From the NCBI GenBank assembly GCA_021463315.1, contig JAJTXO010000192.1, forward strand, positions 1-7,128: a stretch of 7,128 nt of DNA. The letters are read 5' to 3'. Source of the stretch: Caldilineales bacterium. Lineage in GTDB: Bacteria; Chloroflexota; Anaerolineae; JAAEKA01. Below are positions 1 through 4,485 of the stretch, piece after piece. Below the pieces are notes generated by a model. The model was given only the letters and a program-made list of their open reading frames with translations. It had not been told where the DNA came from and made no database searches. Made by a program: the position numbers and the translations under genes. Position 1 is the stretch's first letter, and every line of letters starts with the position of its first letter.

Positions 1-191
1 GCGGAACCCTTGGGTTGAGCTTGTCGAAACCGTTCCGAGACTGTCCCTCCTGGCAGACCCAGGCGCCCATCCGTAATCGGGGTTGCCACCAGCGCTATTC
101 CTGTGCGCCAGGTCTTCCCTGGCAGTTTGGCGCTGGATCGGGGCGTGGCCGTCGAAAGGCCAAGGGACAATCGCGGAACCGGTTCCGAAGA
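1..191. other. Non-coding left edge with short palindromes
   Basis: I see no open frame here with a credible ribosome binding site on either strand. The stretch holds small inverted repeats: GGTTGAGCTTGTCGAAACC at 13-31, a sequence type I associate with dispersed intergenic repeats in many bacteria; a hairpin around 109-124 (GCCAGG and CCTGGC); TGGCC and GGCCA near 147-162; and the perfect palindrome CGGAACCGGTTCCG at 174-187. It lies downstream of structured element L1 as read on the minus strand, so a leftward gene served by L1 could start outside the window. Confidence 0.5.
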
Positions 192-303
192 GAATGCCCC
201 GGCTTCTGGGCCGGGGCTACGACAGCGCTGTCGTAGACAGAGCGCTTCTCTGGCCGCGAGCGCGCGTCTCGTGGACAGAGAAGCGCCCAGCACGAGGCTG
301 GGC
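192..303 (-). repeat. Structured modular element L1 (copy of L2)
   Basis: Read on the minus strand, the parts in order are: a hairpin (285-303, GCCCAGC arms); an 11-base inverted repeat GCGCTTCTCTG / CAGAGAAGCGC (242-252 and 276-286); a perfect 20-base palindrome centred at 226/227 whose half is CTACGACAGC; and an 8-base hairpin (196-203 with 210-217) ending in GGGGCATTC. The same parts recur in the same order in L2 at 1798-1962. Conservation of the parts with a different insert suggests either a structured RNA leader or a small non-autonomous palindromic repeat. No gene follows it inside the window. Confidence 0.55.
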
Positions 304-319
304 TAGAGGGATGGGTCTG

Positions 320-347
320 GATCAAGCAGCAAATTTGCCACTTGATC
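320..347. repeat. 28-base nested palindrome, copy 1
   Basis: The outer arms are GATCAAG and CTTGATC, the inner perfect palindrome is GCAAATTTGC, and unpaired dinucleotides separate them (7-2-10-2-7). The site overlaps the TGA stop of the DUF4326-NADAR gene. It has the same architecture as the site at 3443-3470. No T-run follows on the gene's strand, so a protein-binding DNA site fits better than a terminator. Confidence 0.6.
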
Positions 348-1107
348 AGGCCGGCTGCATCTGCACAGTCCGGTAGGCTCGGATCAGGCAGCGGATGAAC
401 GCGCTCTCGTAGCCAACACCTTCCCATTCAGAGAAGGCTTGGGTGCGCGCGCCGGTGAAGTGCCGGCATTGGGCCAGCCACTGCACGCCGCCGTTGACGG
501 TGATGAACTCCACCAACTGGGGGTGCTGGCGCAGCTTGGCCTCGATGACGCGCCAGCACAGCGCCTCGCGCTCGTCCATGTCGGCGAAGTGGTTCAGGCC
601 CCGCTTCAGGTGCTGGTAGGCCTCTTCCGCGTCGGGGTAGGTCACTCCGTCGATGGTGACCGGGTAGCTGTGGCGCAGGTTGCCCTTCTTGCGGGCCAGT
701 TCGGTGGGGTTGGTGAGCACAGTCCGCGCGCTGCGCTCGCCGCTGAAGATGTTGCCGGGCGGCACGTTTCGCGGCACGCGCGGCTGTGCGGAACCGGGTT
801 CCGCGTTTGCCAGCTCGGCCAGCACATCGCCGTGACAGGCTAGCGGCGCGCACCAGCAGCCCAGCACCTTGCCCTTGAGCGTGGGGATAGCGTCCAGGAT
901 GGCCTGGCGCCTCTCAGGCTCGATCTCCTGGTAAGCTGCGCCGGCCAGCCAGTCCCTGAACGCCTGAATGGCGTCCGCGCGCGATCCCACAACCACAGCG
1001 GCCTGCGTTCCCTCCTTGTGGGTGAAGGGATTGCCGAAGATGCTGCCCTGGCCGCGGCCCACGTAGACATCGTAGGGGGCGCGCTGGCAGTGAACAACGA
1101 GAGACAC
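346..1107 (-). CDS. DUF4326 protein with NADAR-like C-terminal domain
   Basis: The product is 253 residues. I place the start at GTG 1107, preceded by GAGGTGTATC; the frame opens at GTG 1119, but that codon lies inside the ribosome binding site. Residues 1-98 match DUF4326: VYVGRGQGSIFGNPF, then GKVLGCWCAPLACHGDVL with its Cys and His residues. Residues 115-253 resemble NADAR (YbiA-like): YPVTIDGVTYPDAEEAYQ recalls the family core around its Glu, and the C-terminal part follows the family's WxG...R pattern loosely. NADAR proteins act on ADP-ribose-linked substrates; in YbiA the reported role is removal of damaged riboflavin intermediates, and some reverse DNA ADP-ribosylation. Activity here is inference, because the usual His after the Glu and several C-terminal residues differ. 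The interdomain linker (about residues 102-107) is encoded by a CGGAACC palindromic repeat. It follows the DUF2493 gene by 32 bases, probably in one transcript. Confidence 0.8.
   Translation of the reverse strand: MSLVVHCQRAPYDVYVGRGQGSIFGNPFTHKEGTQAAVVVGSRADAIQAFRDWLAGAAYQEIEPERRQAILDAIPTLKGKVLGCWCAPLACHGDVLAELANAEPGSAQPRVPRNVPPGNIFSGERSARTVLTNPTELARKKGNLRHSYPVTIDGVTYPDAEEAYQHLKRGLNHFADMDEREALCWRVIEAKLRQHPQLVEFITVNGGVQWLAQCRHFTGARTQAFSEWEGVGYESAFIRCLIRAYRTVQMQPA
789..803. repeat. CGGAACC palindrome inside a coding linker
   Basis: CGGAACCGGGTTCCG is a copy of the palindrome also found at 174-187, 1963-1977 and 5552-5572. It falls in frame between the two domains of the DUF4326-NADAR gene. 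Confidence 0.6.
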
Positions 1108-1139
1108 GATACACCTCACTTTCTCGAAGCCAGTTCCGG

Positions 1140-1502
1140 CTAGTAGCGAATGACCACGACCTTGATGCCGGCCTCGCGCGCGATCTGGATCATGTGCGCT
1201 GTGCCGCGCGACCGGCCATCCCAGAAGGCGACAAGACCAGTTGCAGCCGCCAGCATCTCATGATTGCGCTTGTAGCCGGCGGATCGGCCATACATGGTCC
1301 AGTCCGCAGGAAAACGCATCACCTCAAACCCATGCTGCTCTGCCCAGTGGGTACCCAGGGTGTCAGCGCCGTTGGCCATGCCGGAGATGATTGCTGTATC
1401 CTCCGGCGAGCGTTTCTGCAGCAGGTGATTGAGCTTCTCCTCCATCAACTCGATGTCAGAGAAATCTCTCCCACCCGCCACGATGATGAGATTAGGCTTC
1501 AT
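1140..1502 (-). CDS. DUF2493 (YspA-like SLOG family) protein
   Basis: The product is 120 residues. The ATG at 1502 is preceded by AGAGGTG six bases upstream, and the translated family similarity begins exactly there, so the longer frame is discarded. Family hallmarks are plain: VAGGRDFSD (8-16), a Rossmann-like start; ISGMANGADTLGTHWA (39-54), the ligand-loop motif; FPADWTMYGRSAGYKRNHEML (64-84); and a late SRGTAHMI segment (98-105). SLOG proteins bind nucleotide-derived ligands; members of this subfamily are common in phages and plasmids, and the substrate is unknown. Its start overlaps the end of the upstream 92-aa gene by 11 bases, which indicates translational coupling, and the DUF4326-NADAR gene follows. 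Family assignment is firm; function is open. Confidence 0.88.
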   Translation of the reverse strand: MKPNLIIVAGGRDFSDIELMEEKLNHLLQKRSPEDTAIISGMANGADTLGTHWAEQHGFEVMRFPADWTMYGRSAGYKRNHEMLAAATGLVAFWDGRSRGTAHMIQIAREAGIKVVVIRY

Positions 1503-1770
1503 AGGGCACCTCTTGAAGATCGTCGACGCGGCGAAGGTCGTCATAGTAGGCGGCAATCGCACCGCTATCGAGCTGGACGATGGCGATGCCGCGTTCAGGG
1601 TACACTCGGACAACCTGCCCTTTCACGTAGGGAACAGGCTCTCGCCTTCCCATCAACAGTTCAGCCACGACGATCACAGCCGTCCCCAGCAGCCCGCAGC
1701 CAGGGAAGTCTTCATCCGGCTCAGTGCGACTGCCGGCCGCGCTGATGATGGCGAAGTCATTCTTGATCAT
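1492..1770 (-). CDS. Hypothetical protein, 92 aa, possible small beta-barrel
   Basis: I do not recognise this gene. The ATG at 1770 follows GGAGGTACATC, an ideal spacing. Residues 49-84 (VKGQVVRVYPERGIAIVQLD and following) alternate hydrophobic and polar residues, with a glycine turn and a closing DDLRRVD. This pattern is seen in small SH3- or KOW-like barrels, but that is only a shape argument. The middle (23-40) is hydrophobic, with GLLGTAVIVVAELL, yet is probably too short and flanked too weakly to be a clear membrane segment. The stop is TAA and overlaps the start of DUF2493 by 11 bases. The leader contains structured element L2, which ends about 28 bases before the start codon, so expression may depend on that structure. 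Confidence 0.7.
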   Translation of the reverse strand: MIKNDFAIISAAGSRTEPDEDFPGCGLLGTAVIVVAELLMGRREPVPYVKGQVVRVYPERGIAIVQLDSGAIAAYYDDLRRVDDLQEVPYEA

Positions 1771-1797
1771 GATGTACCTCCAGAGAAGATTGGGAAC

Positions 1798-1962
1798 GAA
1801 TGCCCCCGCAGGGGCTACGACAGCACCTCGTGCCGGGCGCTTCTTTGCCAAGGAAAGCGTGCCTCGGTCGAGTGCAGGCCGCTCTGCTCTCCCAGGTTGC
1901 GACTTTCCCCGTTAGTCAAATCTTTGACTAACGGGACACCTCTCCCTGGCAAAGAAGCGCCC
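1798..1962 (-). repeat. Structured modular element L2, leader of the 92-aa gene
   Basis: Outer arms GGGCGCTTCTTTGCCA (1835-1850) and TGGCAAAGAAGCGCCC (1947-1962) pair perfectly over 16 bases and can extend a little further. Towards the gene, read on the minus strand, come GGCACGAGGTGC, then GCTGTCGTAG, then a GCCCC/GGGGC hairpin (1802-1815) ending in GGGGCATTC. L1 at 192-303 repeats these parts. The roughly 96-base insert between the arms differs from that of L1 and carries its own perfect hairpin at 1908-1935. Position in a 5' leader argues for RNA structure; variable insert and terminal arms could also mean a small mobile palindrome. Confidence 0.6.
1908..1935. repeat. Perfect 12-base-stem hairpin inside L2
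   Basis: CCCGTTAGTCAA and TTGACTAACGGG pair without mismatch around a four-base loop. The centre is AT-rich compared with its surroundings. No T-run follows on either strand close enough for a classical terminator. Its TTAGT...ACTAA halves echo those of the RHH operators at 3500-3578 but with a wider gap. Confidence 0.6.
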
Positions 1963-1977
1963 CGGAACCCTGTTCCG
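1963..1977. repeat. CGGAACC palindrome
   Basis: CGGAACCCTGTTCCG lies directly beside the outer arm of L2 and just after the stop of the 80-aa gene at 1989-2231. It belongs to the dispersed palindrome family of this window. Confidence 0.5.
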
Positions 1978-1988
1978 AGGCAGCAACG

Positions 1989-2231
1989 TTACTCCCCGTA
2001 GTAGTGCCGGATCACCGGCTGTTCTCCACCCTCCCAACTGACATCCACCCACAGCCAGCGGCCGGCCAGCATGTACCTGTCCACGATCCAGCCCAACTGG
2101 CGATGGCTGCTCCCCACCAGGTCGCCGGCCGCATCCTCGCCTATCAACTGCACCAACTGAGCGAAGCTGATCTGCTCACAGCCATACTCGACGATGGGCA
2201 GATCAGCCACAGTGAGCGTGATACCTGTCAT
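1989..2231 (-). CDS. Hypothetical protein, 80 aa
   Basis: I do not recognise this gene. The ATG at 2231 follows AGGAGG with six bases between; the TAG stop of the upstream DUF7694 gene overlaps this AGGAGG, so the two genes are likely translationally coupled. The product begins MTGITLTVADLPIVEYG and is acidic overall. Its second half is rich in tryptophan (W48, W59, W61, W66) and ends WEGGEQPVIRHYYGE. There is no signal peptide, membrane segment or Cys cluster. It is probably a small soluble protein. Confidence 0.7.
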   Translation of the reverse strand: MTGITLTVADLPIVEYGCEQISFAQLVQLIGEDAAGDLVGSSHRQLGWIVDRYMLAGRWLWVDVSWEGGEQPVIRHYYGE

Positions 2232-2241
2232 GGCAAGCCTC

Positions 2242-2484
2242 CTATCCAGCACGCCGTAGCAGGGACGGCGCGTCCTGCACCTCCCACAGGTGCCGCCAAT
2301 TCAGCTCGTCGACGACTTCGCTCTGCGGCGGGAAGACTTCCACTGCACACACATCTTCTCCCAGGTACTCGTTCTTGAGCCGCTGCAACGTGTCCCAGCC
2401 ACAGCGCACAGGGCCGCCGTCTTCCCGCGAGACGATCATGCGGCGTCCCGACTTTCCTAGAAGAACCCGAACAACGTAGGACAT
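2242..2484 (-). CDS. DUF7694-like protein, 80 aa
   Basis: The ATG at 2484 follows AGGAGGTTCCC. Residues 30-70 (DTLQRLKNEYLGEDVCAVEV, then FPPQSEVVDELNWRHLWEV) match from memory the DUF7694 signature: an LQxLKNE helix, a G-x-x-x-AVE turn and strand, FPP, and a closing RHLW. Proteins of this family are small, of unknown role, and common in phages and mobile elements. The N-terminal 28 residues form a basic, strand-like extension. It is the middle gene of a tight trio: its ribosome binding site overlaps the TAG of the 104-aa gene upstream, and its own TAG overlaps the site of the next gene. Confidence 0.78.
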   Translation of the reverse strand: MSYVVRVLLGKSGRRMIVSREDGGPVRCGWDTLQRLKNEYLGEDVCAVEVFPPQSEVVDELNWRHLWEVQDAPSLLRRAG

Positions 2485-2493
2485 GGGAACCTC

Positions 2494-2808
2494 CTACACA
2501 GGCAAGTCCAGGGCAACAGCGTCCTGGAAAGCCATCAGCCGATCACAGCAAACCTCGGTGAGGATGACGCCGGCGACTTCCAGCATCTGGCCCTTGGTCA
2601 GACGCTTCCCCGGCACGAACCCGCGGCCGCCGTAACCGAACTCGTGGTAGTCCGTGCCATCCTCCACGTCGAGGAAGTACACAGCCAGCGGATAGTCGTA
2701 GCCGAAGAACAGGCAGACGTCCTCGTCCTCGAGCGTCAGAGACACGCCTGCTTGCCGAAAGGCCCGCTCGACAAAGCGCGCCTCAACAGTGGTTGCATAG
2801 CGAGACAT
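2494..2808 (-). CDS. Hypothetical protein, 104 aa
   Basis: I do not recognise this gene. The ATG at 2808 follows GGAGGTTTGCC, so the extra 96 residues of the longer frame are non-coding leader. The product starts with a helix-like stretch (MSRYATTVEARFVERAFRQA) followed by short strands VSLTLEDEDVCLFFGYDYPLAVYFLDVED. A Gly-rich turn, FGYGGRGFVPG (57-67), comes next, then a helix KGQMLEVAGVILTEV. The mixture looks like a small alpha/beta domain; three cysteines are present but form no obvious metal motif. It is the first gene of the leftward trio and faces the presumed control region at 2809-3582. Confidence 0.7.
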   Translation of the reverse strand: MSRYATTVEARFVERAFRQAGVSLTLEDEDVCLFFGYDYPLAVYFLDVEDGTDYHEFGYGGRGFVPGKRLTKGQMLEVAGVILTEVCCDRLMAFQDAVALDLPV

Positions 2809-2864
2809 GGCAAACCTCCAGCAGTTGATGACCCAGATGCCAGCTGGGATAGGGAAACGTGGAA

Positions 2865-2976
2865 AAGTAGAACTGAAGTAGAACTGAAGCAGGGAAAGGG
2901 CGCCCTCAGTCGTAGACCGCGACGACTGAGGCCCAGCGCATGTAGATTTCGCGAGTAGATGTGAAGTAGAACTGAA
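2865..2976. repeat. Iteron-like direct repeats AAGTAGAACTGAA
   Basis: AAGTAGAACTGAA occurs at 2865-2877, 2876-2888 (11-base period) and 2964-2976. Copies two and three are each followed by a purine-rich GGGAAAG(G)GCGCCCTC tract. The GTAGA core recurs in the same orientation at 2867, 2878, 2912, 2942, 2955, 2966, 3084, 3105 and 3165. Several spacings are near whole helical turns (11, 11, 21, 30, 34). This fits binding sites for an initiator or activator. Confidence 0.6.
2907..2928. repeat. Inverted repeat within the GTAGA array
   Basis: CAGTCGT (2907-2913) and ACGACTG (2922-2928) form a 7-base stem with an 8-base loop. It sits right after the palindrome GGGCGCCC at 2898-2905. Confidence 0.5.
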
Positions 2977-3163
2977 ACGGGAAAGGCGCCCTCCTCGCCG
3001 CACTACCGCGTTCGCACTGTCAGCGCCCAAGGCAGGTTGCAGTGCGACCGATCCTCGACAGCCAGCGGCCCGATGTGGTACGCGTAGACCGAGCAACGCC
3101 GACCGTAGAGCGCGAAGGGTCGTCTAGCAGATGGTGACGCAGGTGCCGGCTGGGCGTGTAGGT

Positions 3164-3172
3164 TGTAGATAA
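3164..3172. promoter_or_regulatory. Near-match DnaA box
   Basis: TGTAGATAA is the reverse complement of TTATCTACA, one base from the TTATCCACA box. It sits in the only locally AT-rich patch of the array (GTAGATAAACATAACGTT). A single imperfect box is weak evidence. Confidence 0.3.
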
Positions 3173-3245
3173 ACATAACGTTGAGCGCGGGGACAAGGGA
3201 AGGAAGTACAGCAATAGAGCTGCCTCCCCCGCCCCCAAAAGCCAC

Positions 3246-3440
3246 CGCAGTCGTGCTGCCCCGCGCCGTCTGCCGTCTCATACCGACGCGCGGTCGACGC
3301 AACCCGCCTGCGACAGCCCACCGCCCTGCTGTCCCGCGTCAGCTGACGTCGCATACGAACACGCAGTCGCGCGCCGTTGGACGCCCCGCGCCAGCGTGCG
3401 GTCGACGCGGCCCTGTCACACAAGAGCCACCGCCCTGCGC
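3246..3440. repeat. Degenerate direct repeat, period about 108 bases
   Basis: GCGCCGT (3263 and 3371), CGGTCGACGC (3291 and 3399) and CCACCGCCCTGC (3318 and 3427) recur in the same order at offsets of 108, 108 and 109. The sequence between them is only partly alike, so this looks like an old tandem duplication with conserved blocks. Confidence 0.5.
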
Positions 3441-3442
3441 GG

Positions 3443-3470
3443 CTTCAAGTCGCCAATTGGCAGCTTGAAG
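3443..3470. repeat. 28-base nested palindrome, copy 2
   Basis: The outer arms are CTTCAAG and CTTGAAG, and the inner perfect palindrome is GCCAATTGGC, in the same 7-2-10-2-7 layout as copy 1 at 320-347. The shared core is TCAAG-NN-GCNAATTNGC-NN-CTTGA. One further G-C pair extends it (3442 and 3471). It lies 30 bases upstream of the first RHH operator. Confidence 0.65.
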
Positions 3471-3499
3471 CTGTCGCGCGTCACGGGCTGTTGCGTGGT

Positions 3500-3515
3500 T
3501 TAGTGGTACCGCTAA
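3500..3515. promoter_or_regulatory. RHH operator O1
   Basis: TTAGTGGTACCGCTAA is a 16-base palindrome with one mismatched pair. It is the farthest of three operators upstream of the RHH gene. Confidence 0.7.
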
Positions 3516-3529
3516 GGCGTGGCAATGGC

Positions 3530-3545
3530 TTAGTGGTACCACTAA
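3530..3545. promoter_or_regulatory. RHH operator O2 (perfect)
   Basis: TTAGTGGTACCACTAA is a perfect 16-base palindrome, 30 bases from O1 and 33 bases from O3, so all three face roughly the same side of the helix. Confidence 0.75.
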
Positions 3546-3546
3546 A

Positions 3547-3575
3547 TTGCCTAAAAGCAGGTTTAGTGGTACCAT
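3547..3575 (+). promoter_or_regulatory. Possible promoter of the RHH gene
   Basis: TTGCCT (3547-3552), a 17-base spacer and TACCAT (3570-3575) each match the sigma-70 consensus at four of six bases. Transcription would begin near the ATG at 3583, giving a leaderless message. O3 covers the -10 element. This is a weak promoter call. Confidence 0.35.
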
Positions 3576-3578
3576 TAA
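3563..3578. promoter_or_regulatory. RHH operator O3
   Basis: TTAGTGGTACCATTAA is a 16-base palindrome with one mismatched pair that ends four bases before the RHH start codon. A repressor bound here would block initiation. Confidence 0.7.
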
Positions 3579-3582
3579 GACC

Positions 3583-3909
3583 ATGAAGCAACAGCACAGC
3601 ATACGGGTGGACGATGATGTGTGGGCCGCTTTGACCGAGATGGCGGCGGCCCGGGGCTATGCCTACCGCGGCCGGCCGAACCCTGGCCGGGTGGTTGAGG
3701 ACTTGGTGCGGGGTGCGCCGGCAGCCGCCCAGTCTGGCCCTGTGCAGCCGGCCGCTGTGGACGCGGCAGCCCCTGCGCAGCCGGCCTATCGGCTGGCCGA
3801 CATCGTGGCGCGGTGGCCAGAGAAGACGCAGGCCCAGTGGCGCGCGGAAGAGTGGAAGGCTGGCCGCTGGGTGAAGCTGGTGCTGGACACAATCAACGGC
3901 CAGGGTTAG
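3583..3909 (+). CDS. Ribbon-helix-helix transcriptional repressor, probably autoregulated
   Basis: The product is 108 residues. The N-terminus fits an RHH fold: strand QHSIRVD (4-10), helix DDVWAALTEMAAARG (11-25), an insert YAYRGRPN, then helix PGRVVEDLVRG (34-44). A Pro/Ala-rich linker (45-68) leads to a C-terminal segment with many Trp and charged residues (WPEKTQAQWRAEEWKAGRWVKLVL), perhaps a partner-binding helix. RHH dimers bind short palindromes; the three TTAGTGGTACC-type sites just upstream are the obvious target. It is the only plus-strand gene and the only one with no recognisable ribosome binding site, so it may be translated leaderless. A TTG at 3547 in frame would sit inside the operators and is unlikely. 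It ends nine bases from the convergent 87-aa gene. Such proteins commonly control plasmid partition, copy number or toxin-antitoxin units; no toxin partner is evident. Confidence 0.75.
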   Translation: MKQQHSIRVDDDVWAALTEMAAARGYAYRGRPNPGRVVEDLVRGAPAAAQSGPVQPAAVDAAAPAQPAYRLADIVARWPEKTQAQWRAEEWKAGRWVKLVLDTINGQG

Positions 3910-3918
3910 CGGTTGGGG

Positions 3919-4182
3919 CTACAGCTTCTGGCAGCGGAAGCCGGGTTGGCGGCGCAGCCAGCGGCCCAGCTTCGTGGCCGGCTGGCCGATGAACTTGCGC
4001 GCAATGGGCGGGGCGGCGACGACGATGCGGGCTGTGTCCACGTCGACACAGATCGTCATCCGCTCGGTAGACAGCCACCAGGACGTGGCGTCGCCCTGAA
4101 CGTGCGCGGCGGCCGGGGGTACAGGCGTGGAATGCCGCGGGGTCGTCTCAGCGGCGGGTCCAGCGCGGGGCAGTGGGGCCAT
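3919..4182 (-). CDS. Hypothetical protein, 87 aa
   Basis: No named family is recognised. The ATG at 4182 follows AAAGGAGG with a rather long 10-base gap. The first 30 residues are Pro/Ala-rich and probably disordered. The rest reads as a compact domain: WWLSTERMTICVDVDTARIV (35-54) suggests two strands, then VAAPPIARKFIGQPATKLGRWLRRQPG (55-81) a loop and basic helix. The 'AAPPIxRKFIGQPxxxLxRW' pattern feels familiar from small mobile-element proteins of GC-rich bacteria, but I cannot name a function. It is the last gene of the right-hand leftward series, and its leader carries pseudoknot element E1, which ends about 28 bases before the start codon. Confidence 0.72.
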   Translation of the reverse strand: MAPLPRAGPAAETTPRHSTPVPPAAAHVQGDATSWWLSTERMTICVDVDTARIVVAAPPIARKFIGQPATKLGRWLRRQPGFRCQKL

Positions 4183-4210
4183 GGTTGCGGCCCTCCTTTC
4201 GGGTGATCTC

Positions 4211-4277
4211 ACCGGCTTTACACCGGCACAGCCCCGGCAGAGGCCGAGGCTTCGCGGGGTATACCGCCCGCTGCGGT
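4211..4277 (-). ncRNA. Candidate structured RNA E1 (pseudoknot plus two hairpins)
   Basis: On the minus strand, ACCGC (4277-4273) pairs with GCGGU (4267-4263). The loop bases GCGG (4271-4268) pair with CCGC (4257-4254) as an H-type pseudoknot. GAAG follows, then an 8-base-pair hairpin GCCUCGGC/GCCGGGGC with loop CUCU, UGU, and a last hairpin GCCGG/CCGGU with loop UGUAAAG. Element E2 (5171-5236) keeps the linkers and loops while stem bases change in pairs. E1 lies between the TAG of the 63-aa gene and the ribosome binding site of the 87-aa gene, so it is a leader or a processed spacer RNA. I match it to no known family. Confidence 0.65.
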
Positions 4278-4293
4278 TGTCAGGGCCGGACAA

Positions 4294-4485
4294 CTACGCC
4301 ATCAGCACCTGGTAGCGCAGGCCGAGGTAGACGCACTCCTGGATCGCCCTGTCCTGCACGAAGCAAGGGCAGTCGGGGTCGAGCGCATCCAGGCCGGCCT
4401 GGAACGTGTTGCTGGACAGCAGGGCCAGGTGCTTCTCCAGATCCAGCCGGCCCAGCAGTCTGATGATCTCGTTGCGGTAGTTCAT
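4294..4485 (-). CDS. Hypothetical protein, 63 aa
   Basis: I do not recognise this gene. The ATG at 4485 follows GGAGGTGTATCCC. The first half, MNYRNEIIRLLGRLDLEKHLALL, looks like one amphipathic helix. A middle piece holds C39 and C41 (DPDCPCF), with C51 further on, and the end (QECVYLGLRYQVLMA) looks like another helix or strand. It may be a small helical hairpin protein. The leader of some 225 bases is unusually rich in hairpins, and pseudoknot element E1 follows the stop within 20 bases. Confidence 0.65.
   Translation of the reverse strand: MNYRNEIIRLLGRLDLEKHLALLSSNTFQAGLDALDPDCPCFVQDRAIQECVYLGLRYQVLMA

Larger units (their letters stand above)
2809..3582. other. Non-coding control region, possible origin or partition site
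   Basis: This 774-base gap separates the leftward 104-aa gene from the rightward RHH gene and holds no credible gene. In order it contains the leader of the 104-aa gene (2809-2848), an array of GTAGA motifs (2867-3169), GGGCGCCC (2898-2905), a 7-base hairpin (2907-2928), a near DnaA box (3164-3172), a degenerate long direct repeat (3246-3440), a 28-base nested palindrome (3443-3470), and three operators (3500-3578). Dense repeats between divergent genes next to an RHH regulator are typical of plasmid origin or partition regions, but no initiator gene lies in the window, so the role is inferred. Confidence 0.5.

Noticed and set aside
1503..1613. N-terminal extension of the DUF2493 protein
   Set aside because: Family similarity starts at the ATG at 1502, which has its own binding site; the extension reads through the 92-aa gene in another frame.
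2865..2976. CRISPR array
   Set aside because: Repeats are only 13 bases, unevenly spaced, with two overlapping; there are no cas genes.
2809..3096. N-terminal extension of the 104-aa protein
   Set aside because: The extension translates the GTAGA repeats, and an ideal ribosome binding site precedes the inner ATG at 2808.
3443..3470. Intrinsic terminator
   Set aside because: No T-run follows on either strand, and the twin site overlaps a stop codon; a protein-binding site fits better.
3583..3909. Antitoxin of a toxin-antitoxin pair
   Set aside because: No toxin-like gene lies beside it in the same direction; the neighbour is convergent and unlike known toxins.
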